Shown: positions 8,749 through 18,622, counted from the first letter of the stretch. The stretch: 64,000 nucleotides of DNA from Burkholderiales bacterium (GCA_016195825.1 JACPYV010000196.1:1-64000), one strand, 5' to 3'. The notes: a model not told the origin generated them from the letters alone. Translations and numbers: made by a program.

Positions 8749-10476
8749 ATGATCCAAGCCAAGCAGGCGCTGCTCGCCGCACTCGCCGACTCTCTCCAGG
8801 AAATCGCCCCCGGCGCCAATGCCGTCGCGGCCTTCGAATCCCCCAAGCAGGCCGCCCATGGCGACTTCGCCTGCACAGCCGCCATGCAGCTGGCCAAGCC
8901 GCTGAAGGCCAACCCGCGCGAACTGGCCACCCGCCTGATTGCCGCGCTCGAAGCCAAACCGGCCTTCCAGACCTGGGTGCAGGCGCTGGAAATCGCCGGC
9001 CCCGGCTTCATCAACATCCGCCTCAAGCCCGAGGCCAGGCAGGCCGTTGTCGGCGAAGTGCTGGCCGCTGGCACCAAGTTCGGCCACCGCCCGGCCACCG
9101 GCAAGCACGTCATGGTGGAGTTCGTCTCGGCCAACCCGACCGGCCCGCTGCATGTGGGCCATGCCCGCCAGGCCGCCCTGGGCGACGCGCTGTGCTCGGT
9201 CTTCCGCAGCCAGGGCCACGACGTGACCCGCGAGTTCTATTACAACGACGCGGGCGTGCAGATCGCCACACTGGCCAACTCCACGCAGATGCGGCTGAAG
9301 GGCTTCAAGCCCGGCGACGCCGGATGGCCCGAAGCCGCCTACAACGGCGACTACATCCAGGACATCGCCGACGCCTTCCTGCGCAAGGAGACGGTCAAGG
9401 CCGACGACCGCGAGTTCACCGCCTCGGGCGACATCGACGACCTGGACGGCATCCGCCAGTTCGCCGTGGCCTACCTGCGCCACGAGCAGGACCTGGACCT
9501 GCAGGCCTTCGGCTTGAAGTTCGACAGCTACTTTCTGGAAACCAGCGTCTACGCCGGTGGCCAGTTGGAGAATGCCGTGGAGCGCATCGTCGCCAGCGGC
9601 AAGACCTACGAAGAAGGCGGCGCGCTCTGGTTCAAGTCCACCGACTACGGTGACGACAAGGACCGCGTGATGCGCAAGCGTGAAGGCGGCTTCACGTACT
9701 TCGTGCCGGACGTGGCGTACCACATCAACAAGTTCGAGCGCGGATACACGCAGTGCATCAACATCCAGGGCACCGACCACCACGGCACCATCGCCCGTGT
9801 GCGCGGCGGCCTGCAGGCGGTCAACCTGGGCATCCCGCAAGGCTTCCCGGACTACGTGCTGCACAAGATGGTCACGGTCATGAAGGGTGGCGAGGAGGTC
9901 AAGATCTCCAAGCGCGCCGGCAGCTACGTCACGCTGCGCGACCTGATCGACTGGACCAGCCGCGACGCGGTGCGCTTCTTCCTGATCAGCCGCAAGGCCG
10001 ACACCGAGTTCGTCTTCGACATCGACCTGGCGCTGAAGGCCAACGACGAGAACCCGGTGTTCTACGTGCAGTACGCGCATGCGCGCATCTGCTCGGTGAT
10101 CCGCAAGTGGGCAGCCCAGGGCGGCGGCGACGAGTCGACCATTGCCGGTGCCGACCTCAGCCTGCTGACCGCCCCGACCGAGGAGGCGCTGATGCTCAAG
10201 CTCGCCGCCTACCCCGACATGCTGGCCGGTGCCGCCGCCGGCATCGCGCCGCACGACGTGGCCTTCTACGCCCGCGACCTGGCCGGCGCCTACCACTCCT
10301 ACTACGGCGCCGAACGCGTGCTGGACCAGGCCCCCGAGCTCAGCCGCGCGCGTGTCGCGCTGCTGGCCGCCACGCGCCAAGTGCTGGCCAACGCGCTGGG
10401 CATGCTGGGCGTCAGCGCGCCCGAGCAGATGAGCCGCGACATCACTGACACCTCGTCAACCTCGGAGAACGAATGA
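8749..10476 (+). CDS. argS: Arginyl-tRNA synthetase
   Basis: A 575-residue class I aminoacyl-tRNA synthetase of normal length that charges tRNA-Arg with arginine. It has the ArgS N-terminal domain (1-110), the HIGH motif as HVGH at 135-138 in the typical context [14 protein letters not shown], and the KMSKS-equivalent KISKR at 385-389. A C-terminal DALR anticodon-binding domain ends in [10 protein letters not shown]. The stop overlaps the next start (ATGA). No upstream Shine-Dalgarno is obvious, which fits the very short leader suggested by the -10 position. Confidence 0.97.
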   Translation: MIQAKQALLAALADSLQEIAPGANAVAAFESPKQAAHGDFACTAAMQLAKPLKANPRELATRLIAALEAKPAFQTWVQALEIAGPGFINIRLKPEARQAVVGEVLAAGTKFGHRPATGKHVMVEFVSANPTGPLHVGHARQAALGDALCSVFRSQGHDVTREFYYNDAGVQIATLANSTQMRLKGFKPGDAGWPEAAYNGDYIQDIADAFLRKETVKADDREFTASGDIDDLDGIRQFAVAYLRHEQDLDLQAFGLKFDSYFLETSVYAGGQLENAVERIVASGKTYEEGGALWFKSTDYGDDKDRVMRKREGGFTYFVPDVAYHINKFERGYTQCINIQGTDHHGTIARVRGGLQAVNLGIPQGFPDYVLHKMVTVMKGGEEVKISKRAGSYVTLRDLIDWTSRDAVRFFLISRKADTEFVFDIDLALKANDENPVFYVQYAHARICSVIRKWAAQGGGDESTIAGADLSLLTAPTEEALMLKLAAYPDMLAGAAAGIAPHDVAFYARDLAGAYHSYYGAERVLDQAPELSRARVALLAATRQVLANALGMLGVSAPEQMSRDITDTSSTSENE

Positions 10477-11165
10477 GTTCTGCATCCAAGCCCGCCACCG
10501 GCAAGAACCAGCAGGGCGGCTTCGTCCTGGGCCTCATCGTGGGCCTGCTGGTCGGTCTGGCCGTCGCCCTCGGCGTGGCGCTTTACATCACCAAGGTGCC
10601 CATCCCCTTCGTGAACAAGGTGCCCCAGCGCACCGCCGAGCAGGACGCCCAGGAGGCCGAGCGCAACCGCAACTGGGACCCCAACGGTCCACTGGCTGGT
10701 AAGGGAGCCGCACGCAGCGCCAGCGGCGTCGTCAACCCGCCCGCTGTCACGGCTCCGCCGGCGCCAGGCACCACCACCACCACCACCGCCAGCGCCGCGG
10801 CCGCCACCGCCAGCGCCGCTGCGGCCACGGCGCTGCCGGCGGCACCCAAGCCCTCCCCCAAGGCCGACGCCCCCGCACCTGCCGCGCCGAGCACGGCACC
10901 CGCGCAGACCAGTGCGGCAGGCGGGGACGCCTATGTCTACTTCGTGCAGGCCGGCGCCTTCACGCGACCCGAAGAGGCCGAGTCCCAGAAGGCAAAGCTG
11001 GCCATCCAGGGCTTCACCGCCAAGGTCATGGAGCGCGAGCAGGCCGGCCGCACCGTCTATCGCGTGCGCCTGGGGCCCATGGACACGCGCGACGCCGCCG
11101 AAGACCTGCAACGGAAGATTGAAGGGGCTGGCTTCGAGGCCAATCTCGTTCGTGTACAACGCTGA
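10473..11165 (+). CDS. SPOR-domain inner-membrane protein (FtsN-like)
   Basis: A 230-residue protein with a short cytoplasmic start, one membrane segment (about 12-33, [19 protein letters not shown]), an Ala/Pro/Thr-rich periplasmic linker (about 85-145) and a C-terminal SPOR domain (about 150-228: [17 protein letters not shown] to FEANLVRV). SPOR domains bind denuded septal peptidoglycan, and this layout resembles FtsN and related division proteins. It is coupled to argS by a 4-base overlap, an arrangement often seen in betaproteobacteria. The Thr-rich linker is encoded partly by a run of ACC codons near 10771. Confidence 0.85.
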   Translation: MSSASKPATGKNQQGGFVLGLIVGLLVGLAVALGVALYITKVPIPFVNKVPQRTAEQDAQEAERNRNWDPNGPLAGKGAARSASGVVNPPAVTAPPAPGTTTTTTASAAAATASAAAATALPAAPKPSPKADAPAPAAPSTAPAQTSAAGGDAYVYFVQAGAFTRPEEAESQKAKLAIQGFTAKVMEREQAGRTVYRVRLGPMDTRDAAEDLQRKIEGAGFEANLVRVQR

Positions 11166-11195
11166 AACCCGACCGTCTGAAGGATGCCTGACGCC

Positions 11196-11858
11196 ATGAA
11201 GCGCCGCGATTTCTCCGCCCTGCTCGCCACCACGCCCCTCGCGGGTGCCGCGGGCTCCGCCCTCGCCCAAGGCGGCCCCGTCGAAGGCCGCCACTACAAC
11301 GCGCTGACCCAGCCCCTGCCCACGGCAGCGGGCAAGATCGAGGTCGTCGAGTTCTTCTGGTACGGCTGCCCGCACTGCTACGCCTTCGAGCCGCTGATCG
11401 AGGCCTGGGCCAAACAGCTGCCGGCCGACGTGGCCTTCCGCAAGGTGCACGTGGCCTTCCGCGCCAACGTCAAGATCCACCAGCGCATGTTCTACGCGCT
11501 GGAGGCGCTGGGCAAGGAAGCCGCCGCCCGCCCGGCCATCTTCAACGCCATGCACCAGCAGAACCTGCCGCTGGACGACGCCAAGAGCCAGGCCAAGTTC
11601 CTTGCCAACCTGGGCGTGGACCCGGCCAAGTACCAGGACGCCTACAACTCCTTCGGCGTGCAGACCAAGTGCACCCAGGCCGAGAAGCTGTCCGAGGCCT
11701 ACCGCATCGACGGCGTGCCCAGCATCGGCATCGGTGGCCGCTTCCTGACTTCACCCAGCATCGCCGCCGGCGGCCAGCGTCTGCCCGAGAGCGATCTGGG
11801 CCAGCGTGCGCTGCAAGTGAGTGACTTCCTTGTCCAGCGCGTGCGCAACAAGGCATGA
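11196..11858 (+). CDS. dsbA: Thiol:disulfide interchange protein DsbA, first copy
   Basis: A 220-residue periplasmic oxidoreductase that introduces disulfide bonds into exported proteins. The signal has a twin-arginine-like start (MKRRDF...) ending near ALAQGG. The active site is Cys58-Pro-His-Cys61, as in E. coli DsbA, and a cis-Pro loop (GVPSIGIGG) is present. The ATG at 11196 fits the signal; an in-frame ATG at 11184 sits directly on the AAGG ribosome-binding sequence and is unlikely. It overlaps a second dsbA. No dsbB is nearby. Confidence 0.92.
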   Translation: MKRRDFSALLATTPLAGAAGSALAQGGPVEGRHYNALTQPLPTAAGKIEVVEFFWYGCPHCYAFEPLIEAWAKQLPADVAFRKVHVAFRANVKIHQRMFYALEALGKEAAARPAIFNAMHQQNLPLDDAKSQAKFLANLGVDPAKYQDAYNSFGVQTKCTQAEKLSEAYRIDGVPSIGIGGRFLTSPSIAAGGQRLPESDLGQRALQVSDFLVQRVRNKA

Positions 11859-12511
11859 GGCGCCGCGACTTCGCGCTGGTCGGGGTGGCCGCCGGCCTCG
11901 TCGCGCCGGCAGCCCACGCCCAGGGTGGCCCGGTGGAAGGCAGGCACTACGCCCGCCTCGCCCAGCCACTGCCTGGCACACCGGGCAAGATCGAGGTCGT
12001 CGAGTTCTTCTTCTACAAGTGCCCGCACTGCTTCGCCTTCGACCCGCTGCTTGAGGCCTGGTTGCACCAGCTGCCGGCGGATGTCATCTTCCGCCGCGTG
12101 CCGGTGGGCCAGCAGGCCGTGCTGAAGCTGCACCAGCGCATGTACTACGCGCTGGAAGCCATGGGCGCACTGACGCCGGCCGTGCACAGCGGCATCTTCA
12201 ATGCCTTCCACCGCCAGGGCGTGGACGCCAACGACGAGGCCGCCATCACGGCCCTGGTCGGCAAACTGGGCGTGGACACGGCCAAGTTCAAGGCCGCCTT
12301 CGCGTCCTTCGGCGTGCAGTCCAAGCTGGCGCAGGGCCAGAAGCTGGCCGAGCAGAGCGGCGCCGACAGCGTGCCGGCCCTTGTCGTCGGCGGGCGCTTC
12401 CGCACCAGCCCCGGCATGGGTGCCAATCCCAACCAGAGCGAAGCCGAGCACGGCAAGCAGGCGATTGCCGTCGCGGATTTCCTGATCAAGTTGTCGCGCG
12501 GGAAAGGCTGA
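11855..12511 (+). CDS. DsbA paralogue, tandem second copy
   Basis: A 218-residue protein clearly homologous to the preceding one over its whole length: both have GGPVEGRHY and PGKIEVVEF/AGKIEVVEF. The active site is Cys56-Pro-His-Cys59. The Tat-like start is MRRRDFALVG and the cis-Pro loop is SVPALVVGG. It starts inside the stop of the first copy (ATGA), so the two are made together. The copies differ around the active site (WYGCPHCYAF against FYKCPHCFAF) and in the helical domain, which suggests specialised redox properties or partners rather than a recent duplication. Confidence 0.9.
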   Translation: MRRRDFALVGVAAGLVAPAAHAQGGPVEGRHYARLAQPLPGTPGKIEVVEFFFYKCPHCFAFDPLLEAWLHQLPADVIFRRVPVGQQAVLKLHQRMYYALEAMGALTPAVHSGIFNAFHRQGVDANDEAAITALVGKLGVDTAKFKAAFASFGVQSKLAQGQKLAEQSGADSVPALVVGGRFRTSPGMGANPNQSEAEHGKQAIAVADFLIKLSRGKG

Positions 12512-12528
12512 GGACGGCAGCACACCCA

Positions 12529-12534
12529 TAGAAT
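12529..12534 (+). promoter_or_regulatory. -10-like hexamer before lptA
   Basis: TAGAAT lies 22 bases before the preferred lptA start and overlaps the alternative upstream ATG at 12533. An internal promoter here would favour the ATG at 12557. No convincing -35. Confidence 0.3.
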
Positions 12535-12556
12535 GGCCTGCAACTTCCGTGCCGCC

Positions 12557-13174
12557 ATGCCTCAGCGCTTGCCCCTCCTGATCGCGTCCCTGTTGACCGC
12601 GGCCCTCGCCGCCGGCCCCGCGCTGGCGGAGAAGGCCGACCGGCTCAAGCCCATGGTCTTCACGTCCGAGAAGCAAGGCGTGCTCGATGGCGTGAACCAG
12701 CGCACCGAGTTGGCCGGCAACGTCGTCATCACCAAGGGCAGCCTGCTGCTGCGCGCCGAGAAGGTGGACGTGCGCGAGACCCGCGAGGGCTACCACCAGG
12801 CCTTCGCCAGCGGCATGGCGGGCAAGCCAGTCACCTTCCGCCAGGCCCAGGACAAGCCCGGCGAGGCCATCGAGGGCGTGGCCGACCAGTTGGAATACGA
12901 CACCCGCACAGAGACCGTTCGCTTCATCGGCAACGCTACCGTGCGCCGCACGCGCGGTGCGACCGTGGCCAACGAGGTCTCCGGCGCCGTCATCCTGTAC
13001 GACAGCCGCAGCGAGGTCTTCACGCTGGAAGCCGGCAACGCCTCGCCCAACCCCAGCGGCCGCACCCGCATCGTCATCATGCCGCCCGCCCAGCCGGACG
13101 AGCCGGCCTCTGCGCCGGCTGCCGGCCTGCCGCTGAAGCCGTCCACGACGCTGACGCCGGGCAAGCCCTCGTGA
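12557..13174 (+). CDS. lptA: Lipopolysaccharide export protein LptA
   Basis: A 205-residue periplasmic OstA/LptA protein that bridges inner and outer membranes and carries LPS. It has a signal peptide ([19 protein letters not shown]...ALA) and the OstA-like beta-jellyroll: [23 protein letters not shown] starts it, then [10 protein letters not shown] and [18 protein letters not shown]. The ATG at 12557 gives a clean signal peptide; the ATG at 12533 adds eight residues and lies on a -10-like box. lptB follows with a one-base overlap (TGATG). lptC and kdsC, usual upstream partners, are not here. Confidence 0.92.
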   Translation: MPQRLPLLIASLLTAALAAGPALAEKADRLKPMVFTSEKQGVLDGVNQRTELAGNVVITKGSLLLRAEKVDVRETREGYHQAFASGMAGKPVTFRQAQDKPGEAIEGVADQLEYDTRTETVRFIGNATVRRTRGATVANEVSGAVILYDSRSEVFTLEAGNASPNPSGRTRIVIMPPAQPDEPASAPAAGLPLKPSTTLTPGKPS

Positions 13175-13932
13175 TGGCCGAAGCCGCCTGCAGCAGCCGC
13201 CTCGAGGCCGAGGGCCTGGCCAAGACCTACGGCGTGCGCAAGGTCGTCCGCGACGTCCATGTGCGCGTGGACTGCGGCGAAGTGGTGGGCCTGCTGGGCC
13301 CCAACGGCGCCGGCAAGACCACCAGCTTCTACATGATCGTGGGCCTGGTGCGCTCCGACGCCGGCATCATCCGCATCGACGGCGCCGAGGTGCAGCGCCT
13401 GCCCATCCACTCCCGCGCTCGGCTGGGACTGAGCTACCTGCCGCAGGAAGCCTCCATCTTCCGCAAGCTGACCGTCGAGCAGAACATCCGCGCGGTGCTG
13501 GAGCTGCAGCAGGACGACAAGGGCAAGTCCCTGGGCAAGGCCCGCATCGACGAGCTGCTCAACGGCCTGCTGCACGACCTCTCCATCGACGGCTTGCGCG
13601 ACAGCCCGGCGCCGGCGCTGTCGGGCGGCGAGCGCCGCCGCGTCGAGATCGCCCGGGCCCTGGCCACCCAGCCCCGCTTCATCCTGCTGGACGAGCCGTT
13701 TGCCGGCGTGGACCCCATTGCGGTGCTGGAGATCCAGCGCATCATCAGCTTCCTGAAGGCGCGCGGCATCGGCGTGTTGATCACGGACCACAACGTGCGG
13801 GAGACGCTGGGCATCTGCGACCGCGCCTACATCATCAGCGAGGGCGCCGTGCTGGCCGAAGGCACGCCTGACGAGATCGTGGCCAACGCCGACGTGCGCA
13901 AGGTCTATCTCGGCGAAAACTTCAGAATGTGA
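13174..13932 (+). CDS. lptB: LPS export ABC transporter ATPase LptB
   Basis: A 252-residue ABC ATPase that powers LPS extraction with LptFG. Walker [10 protein letters not shown] at 42-50, signature [10 protein letters not shown] starting at 149, Walker B FILLDE at 169-174, then the LptB-typical [10 protein letters not shown] and a switch histidine in [11 protein letters not shown] 13174 is preferred over GTG 13171 because it overlaps the lptA stop. It lies between lptA and rpoN as in most proteobacteria. Confidence 0.96.
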   Translation: MAEAACSSRLEAEGLAKTYGVRKVVRDVHVRVDCGEVVGLLGPNGAGKTTSFYMIVGLVRSDAGIIRIDGAEVQRLPIHSRARLGLSYLPQEASIFRKLTVEQNIRAVLELQQDDKGKSLGKARIDELLNGLLHDLSIDGLRDSPAPALSGGERRRVEIARALATQPRFILLDEPFAGVDPIAVLEIQRIISFLKARGIGVLITDHNVRETLGICDRAYIISEGAVLAEGTPDEIVANADVRKVYLGENFRM

Positions 13933-13934
13933 CC

Positions 13935-15440
13935 ATGAAGCAGACGCTTCAGGTCCGCCTCAGCCAGCATCTGGCGCTGACGCCGCAGCTTCAGCAATCC
14001 ATCCGCCTGCTGCAGCTGTCGACGCTGGAGCTGCACCAAGAAGTCGAGCAGATGCTCGCCACCAACCCGCTGCTGGAGACGGAAGAAGAGTTCACCGTCA
14101 GCACGCCCGAGCTGGCCACGAACGCGCCGGCCGAGAGCGGCACCGAGGCTTCGGCGGGTGAGTCCGACAGCAGCGGCGAGGTGGCCGAGGCGCCCGAGCT
14201 GAGCGCCGAGGAGTTCGGCGGCACCGAGCGTGAGGATTGGGAGAACGGCACCGAGCGCGACGACTTCGACGGCATCCGCGAGCTGCCCAGCAGCGGCTCC
14301 GGCGTCAGCGGCGACGACGACGGCGAGCGTGAAAGCCAGGAGTTCGCCGAAACGACGCTGGCCGAGCACCTGATCCAGCAGCTGGCCGGCCTGAGCCTCA
14401 GCCCCGAGGACCGCGCGGCCATCCAGGTCCTCATCGAGTCGCTGAACGAGGACGGCTACCTCGAAGACCCGCTGGACGAGATCGCCGCGTCCTTGGCCGA
14501 TGACGCCGAGGGCCGCGAGGAAGTGCAGGACGCGCTGCGCATCGCGCTGAAGCTGCTGCAGAGCCTGGAGCCAGCCGGCATCGGCGCGCGCGACCTGTCC
14601 GAATGCCTGGTGCTGCAACTGCGGGCTCAGCGCCAATGCACCGCCCAGGTGGTCGCCATCCTGATCTGCAAGGGCCACCTGGAGCTGCTGGCGCGCCGCG
14701 ACATGCGCCGGCTGATGGCCGAGACCGGCGCCGACGAAGTGACGCTGCGCGAGGCCCAGGGCCTCATCACCCAGTTGGAGCCCAAGCCCGGCCGCCGCTT
14801 CGCGGCCGGCGCCGCCGCAGCCATCATCCCAGACGTTATCGTGCGCAAGGTGGGCCGCGAGTTGCGCGTCATGCTCAACCCCGAGGTGGCGCCCAAGCTG
14901 CGCATCAACGAGCTCTATGCCAACGCGCTGCGCGCCACGCGCGGCGGCATCAGCAACTCGCCGCTGGGCGGGCAGCTGCAGGAGGCGCGCTGGTTCATCA
15001 AGAACATCCAGCAGCGCTTCGACACCATCCTACGTGTCAGCCAGGCCATCGTGGAGCGCCAGCGCGGCTTCTTCACGCACGGCGAGCTGGCCATGAAGCC
15101 GCTGGTCTTGCGCGAGATCGCCGACGAGCTGGGCCTGCACGAATCCACCATCTCGCGCGTGACGACGGCCAAGTACATGGCCACCAGCTGGGGCACCTTC
15201 GAGCTGAAGTATTTCTTCGGCTCGGGTCTGAGCACGGAGGCCGGCGGCGAGGCGTCCAGCACCGCGGTGCGCGCCCTCATCAAGCAGTTCGTCGCCGCAG
15301 AGGACATCAAGAAGCCGCTGTCCGACAGTGCGCTGGCCGGCATGCTAGAAGAGCAAGGCATCCAGTGCGCGCGCCGCACGGTGGCCAAGTACCGCGAGGC
15401 GATGAAGATCGCGCCCGCGAACTTGCGCAAAGCCATGTAG
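13935..15440 (+). CDS. rpoN: RNA polymerase sigma-54 factor RpoN
   Basis: A 501-residue sigma-54. The N-terminal region I (MKQTLQVRLSQHLALTPQLQ) contacts activators. An acidic, Ser/Glu-rich region II spans about 50-140. The core-binding and helix-turn-helix regions follow, and the RpoN box ARRTVAKYRE is at 479-488. It transcribes -24/-12 promoters with AAA+ activators. ATG 13935 is preferred over GTG 13929. The usual following genes (hpf, ptsN) are absent; an unrelated secreted-protein gene follows. Confidence 0.96.
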   Translation: MKQTLQVRLSQHLALTPQLQQSIRLLQLSTLELHQEVEQMLATNPLLETEEEFTVSTPELATNAPAESGTEASAGESDSSGEVAEAPELSAEEFGGTEREDWENGTERDDFDGIRELPSSGSGVSGDDDGERESQEFAETTLAEHLIQQLAGLSLSPEDRAAIQVLIESLNEDGYLEDPLDEIAASLADDAEGREEVQDALRIALKLLQSLEPAGIGARDLSECLVLQLRAQRQCTAQVVAILICKGHLELLARRDMRRLMAETGADEVTLREAQGLITQLEPKPGRRFAAGAAAAIIPDVIVRKVGRELRVMLNPEVAPKLRINELYANALRATRGGISNSPLGGQLQEARWFIKNIQQRFDTILRVSQAIVERQRGFFTHGELAMKPLVLREIADELGLHESTISRVTTAKYMATSWGTFELKYFFGSGLSTEAGGEASSTAVRALIKQFVAAEDIKKPLSDSALAGMLEEQGIQCARRTVAKYREAMKIAPANLRKAM

Positions 15441-15463
15441 GCATCGATGCGGCGGCAAGGTGC

Positions 15464-15895
15464 ATGGCCCTGACGATCGTTCGCATCCTGAGACCGACGC
15501 TGTCGGCCCTGCTGGCCGGCGCCATGGCGTGCCAGGCACTAGCGGACGGGGACTGGCCCAGCGACCCACCGCCACAGTCGAGCTGCAGCGATTCAGTCGT
15601 TCGCCACTATGTGGATGGCAAGCCGTTCGACGGCCTGAAGTTCATGACACGCCTCGCCCACAGGCGATATCCGGAGTCACGCGTGCGCATGGGGGCCGGC
15701 GGCCTCGTCCACGCGCAGATGTTCAAAGGGGCATGCTTCGCCAGCGTCCCCTTCTATTTCGATCATCCAGATCGCTTCGAGCTATGGGCGTCGATGCTCG
15801 TCGATTCGACGCACAAGGCAAGGTTCATTTCCGTCTGGGCTGCGGATTACCTGCCCTTCGAGACTTGGCGCTCGACTGTGCAGAGCGACAACTGA
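15464..15895 (+). CDS. Small secreted protein of unknown function
   Basis: A 143-residue protein with a signal peptide (about 1-27, ending ACQALA) and two Cys in the mature part. AAGG precedes the ATG. The mature region (VVRHYVDGKPFDGLKFM, then RFELWASMLV) matches no family I know. It starts 24 bases after rpoN and ends 11 bases before the convergent esterase stop. Base composition is somewhat less GC-rich than its neighbours, a mild sign of different origin. Confidence 0.65.
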   Translation: MALTIVRILRPTLSALLAGAMACQALADGDWPSDPPPQSSCSDSVVRHYVDGKPFDGLKFMTRLAHRRYPESRVRMGAGGLVHAQMFKGACFASVPFYFDHPDRFELWASMLVDSTHKARFISVWAADYLPFETWRSTVQSDN

Positions 15896-15905
15896 CGCCC
15901 TCACT

Positions 15906-16784
15906 TCAATCCTTGGACGGCCCCGTCTCCGGCGCAAGCGGTTCGAAGACAAATCGCATCCCCCGCGTGTAGCTCTCCGCCTTGGTGCCCGCATGCCGTT
16001 CACCGTCGATGGTGCGGTTCTGGAACACCAGCCCCGGGTGCTTCAGCTCCGGCAGCAGCGCCTGGTAGCGCTGGATGCCCGCCAGGAAGCCGGGCCACTC
16101 GTACTCCGCACCGGTCACGTAGAGCCTCGCCTTGATGGGCTTGCCCGTGGCGGCATAGGCCTTGGCCTGGCCGATGATCCAGTCCCCGCCGACCACCACC
16201 GCCGGGCTGGCGGCGATGTAACCCTTGAACAGGTCCGGCTTCGCGTACATCGCATGCAACGTGAACAGCCCGCCGAGCGAGCTGCCGGCCAGATAGCGCT
16301 GCGCCGGATCAGCGCGGTACTCGCGCTCCACCAGCGGGAAGATGTCCTTCTCAAGCGCCGCCAGGAACTTGTCGGCGTGGCCGGTGCCCATGGCCAGCGG
16401 CCCCAGCCGCACCGGTGACAGCTCCCAGCCGCGCAGCTCGCCGTAGTCGAGGTTGTCGCCAGCGTAGCCCAGGCCCACGATGATGAACTCCGGCACGACC
16501 TTGTCGTAGTTCAGGTTGTTGTAGGAGCTGACGACGGTCGGGAAGTCCCAGTAGCCGTCCGTCACGTACAGCACCGGGTAGCGGCGCTGGGGCTCCTTGG
16601 CGAAGGAGCCCGGCAGGTGGATGTGCAGCTGGTAGCTGCGGCCGTCGGCGGTCCTGGACAGGGCGCGCAACTGCGTGCTGCCCAAGGTATGCGGCGGGAA
16701 GGCAGGCGCCGCGTCCGCGGCCCGCACGGCGGGCGCCTGGAGCGCGGTGAACACAAAGGCGAGAACCAGGACGAAACGCTTCAT
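15906..16784 (-). CDS. Secreted alpha/beta-hydrolase, putative esterase (PF00756-like)
   Basis: A 292-residue protein with a signal peptide (MKRFVLVLAFVFTALQAPAVRA) and an esterase-D/IroE-like alpha/beta-hydrolase fold: YPVLYVTDGYWDF, a nucleophile elbow GSSLGGLF with the catalytic Ser, and a C-terminal DGERHAG with the likely His. Family members hydrolyse esters such as siderophore lactones or feruloyl esters, and the TonB receptor 10 kb away is too far to argue a link. The start at 16784 removes four residues before the signal. Confidence 0.82.
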   Translation of the reverse strand: MKRFVLVLAFVFTALQAPAVRAADAAPAFPPHTLGSTQLRALSRTADGRSYQLHIHLPGSFAKEPQRRYPVLYVTDGYWDFPTVVSSYNNLNYDKVVPEFIIVGLGYAGDNLDYGELRGWELSPVRLGPLAMGTGHADKFLAALEKDIFPLVEREYRADPAQRYLAGSSLGGLFTLHAMYAKPDLFKGYIAASPAVVVGGDWIIGQAKAYAATGKPIKARLYVTGAEYEWPGFLAGIQRYQALLPELKHPGLVFQNRTIDGERHAGTKAESYTRGMRFVFEPLAPETGPSKD

Positions 16785-16835
16785 GGCGGGCAACACGCGG
16801 CGGTGGCAACGCTGTCAGTTTAGAGGCCGGCGACA

Positions 16836-18119
16836 ATGCGCTCCGTGAGCCTGCCCAACAAACTTTCCCTGTTCGTGTCCTGTGCCGGCGGCGTAGAGCC
16901 GCTGCTGGAGGAGGAGCTCAAACGCTTCCTGCCGCCCGGCGTGCGCAGCAAGGTGGAGCCACTGCGCGGCGGCTGCGGCGTGGTCGGCAGCCTGGAAGAC
17001 GCCATGCAGATCAACCTGGAGAGCCGCCTCGCGCAGCGCGTGCTCATCGAGCTGATCGAAGGCCCCTACCGCCACGAGGACGACCTCTACGTGCTGGCCG
17101 GCCGCGTCGACTGGCGCGACTGGATCACGCCGCGGCACACCATCCGCGTCGACACCATCGCCCAGCGCTCGCCGCTGAAGAGCCTGAACTTCACGACGCT
17201 GCGCATCAAGGACGCGATCTGCGACCAACTGCGCGAAGCCACCGGCGAGCGCCCCAGCGTGGACACGCAGTCGCCCGACCTGCCGGTGCTGCTGCACGTC
17301 GGCCCGGAGCGCGCCGCGCTGTATGTGGACACCTCGGGCGAGCCGCTGTTCAAGCGCGGCTGGCGCGTCGACAAGGGCGATGCGCCGCTGAAGGAGACGC
17401 TGGCCGCGGCGATGCTGGCCGCCGCCGGCTGGCGCGGCACGGCATCGGAAGGTGGGGCCCTGCACGACCCCTGCTGCGGCTCCGGCACCATCCCCATCGA
17501 GGCCGCGCTGATCGCCTGCGACTCGGCACCCGGCCTGACGCGCCGCTTCGCCTTCGAGCGCCAGATCCCGTTCTCCACGCCGGCGATGAAGACCGCCTGG
17601 GCGGCGCTGACGCAGGCCGCGCGCGCACGCATCCACGCGCCCGCCGTGCCCATCTACGCCAGCGACGTGGCCTTCCGCATGGTCGATTTCGCCCGCCGCA
17701 ACGCCGAGCGCGCGGGCGTGGCGGCCTACATCCAATTCAACGGCGGCGACGCGCTGGAGCGCCCGGCGCCCCAACTACCCGAGGGCATGGCCGGCAGCAT
17801 CCTGATGAACCCGCCGTACGGCGAGCGCATCGAGGTGCGCGGCAAGGCGGCGATGTCCCGGGACGCACGCGGCTCCGAGGAGCTGGACGCCGGCGACGAC
17901 TTCTTCCCGCGGCTGGCCTCGCACTGGAAACGCCAGTACACCCAGAACCCCGCCGGCTGGACGGCCTGGATGCTCAGCCCCGACATGAAGCTGCCCAGCA
18001 AAATGCGGCTGAAGGAGTCACGCCGCGTGCCGATGTGGAACGGCCCCATCGAATGCCGGCTGTTCCGCTTCGACCTCGTCAAGGGCTCGGCGCGCAAACC
18101 CGAGACCGATGCGGCGTGA
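16836..18119 (+). CDS. rlmL: 23S rRNA guanine-N2 methyltransferase RlmL-like (THUMP domain)
   Basis: A 427-residue SAM-dependent methyltransferase. A THUMP RNA-binding domain (about 50-165) precedes a Rossmann methylase with motif I DPCCGSG at 211-217 and the catalytic NPPYGER at 325-331. It corresponds to the N-terminal RlmL half of E. coli RlmKL (702 residues), which makes m2G2445 in 23S rRNA; the RlmK half is absent, as in many betaproteobacteria. The stop overlaps the next gene by 11 bases. Confidence 0.88.
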   Translation: MRSVSLPNKLSLFVSCAGGVEPLLEEELKRFLPPGVRSKVEPLRGGCGVVGSLEDAMQINLESRLAQRVLIELIEGPYRHEDDLYVLAGRVDWRDWITPRHTIRVDTIAQRSPLKSLNFTTLRIKDAICDQLREATGERPSVDTQSPDLPVLLHVGPERAALYVDTSGEPLFKRGWRVDKGDAPLKETLAAAMLAAAGWRGTASEGGALHDPCCGSGTIPIEAALIACDSAPGLTRRFAFERQIPFSTPAMKTAWAALTQAARARIHAPAVPIYASDVAFRMVDFARRNAERAGVAAYIQFNGGDALERPAPQLPEGMAGSILMNPPYGERIEVRGKAAMSRDARGSEELDAGDDFFPRLASHWKRQYTQNPAGWTAWMLSPDMKLPSKMRLKESRRVPMWNGPIECRLFRFDLVKGSARKPETDAA

Positions 18120-18622
18120 GCTGATCGGCGTTGCGCTGGCGCTGCTCGCCGGCGCGGCGCAGGCGGACTGCACGCTGGTGTTCGGCCAGGGCCGCAACGC
18201 CACGATGCTGGGGCGGTCCGAATTGGGACGAGATCAACACCCGCTTCAATACGGCCGTTGCGGACGCGCTGGCAGACCAGGGCCGCCAGGTGCACCCGAC
18301 CACCGCATCCAGCCAGCAGATCGCCCCGCAGGCTGCCGGCCACGCGCTGCTGGTGCAAGCCGACAAGCTGGGCTGCCGCACGCTGGTGGAGACGGCCGTG
18401 TTTGCCGAGGCTGACACGCTGGTGCTGCGCCTGCGCGCCTACCCGCTACTGCCGCAGTTGGGCGATGCCGGCAGCGTCGTGGGACTGCGCATCGGCACGC
18501 CGTCGTTCGTCACGCAGCGCGAGGTGCCGGCGGCGGCGCTGCTGCGCATCAGGCCCGAACTGCTGGCCGCACAGATGGCGGCCGAATACGTTCAGGGCGA
18601 CAGTCAGCGCGAGCGGCGCTGA
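18109..18622 (+). pseudogene. Secreted-protein gene broken by a frameshift
   Basis: An ATG at 18109 begins a good signal peptide (MRRELIGVALALLAGAAQA) and about 34 residues in one frame. The continuation (NWDEINTRFNTAVADALADQ to YVQGDSQRERR) is in the next frame and runs to 18622. Dropping one G from the GGGG around 18210-18213 joins them into a smooth protein of about 170 residues. The second part has sensible codon use and no stops. It is either a sequencing indel in a G-run or a recent inactivating mutation. Function unknown; the mature protein has two Cys. Confidence 0.7.

Noticed and set aside
10768..10830. ACC/GCC-rich run in the SPOR gene as a tandem DNA repeat
   Set aside because: It encodes the Thr/Ala linker of a SPOR protein in frame; low-complexity linkers are normal in this family.
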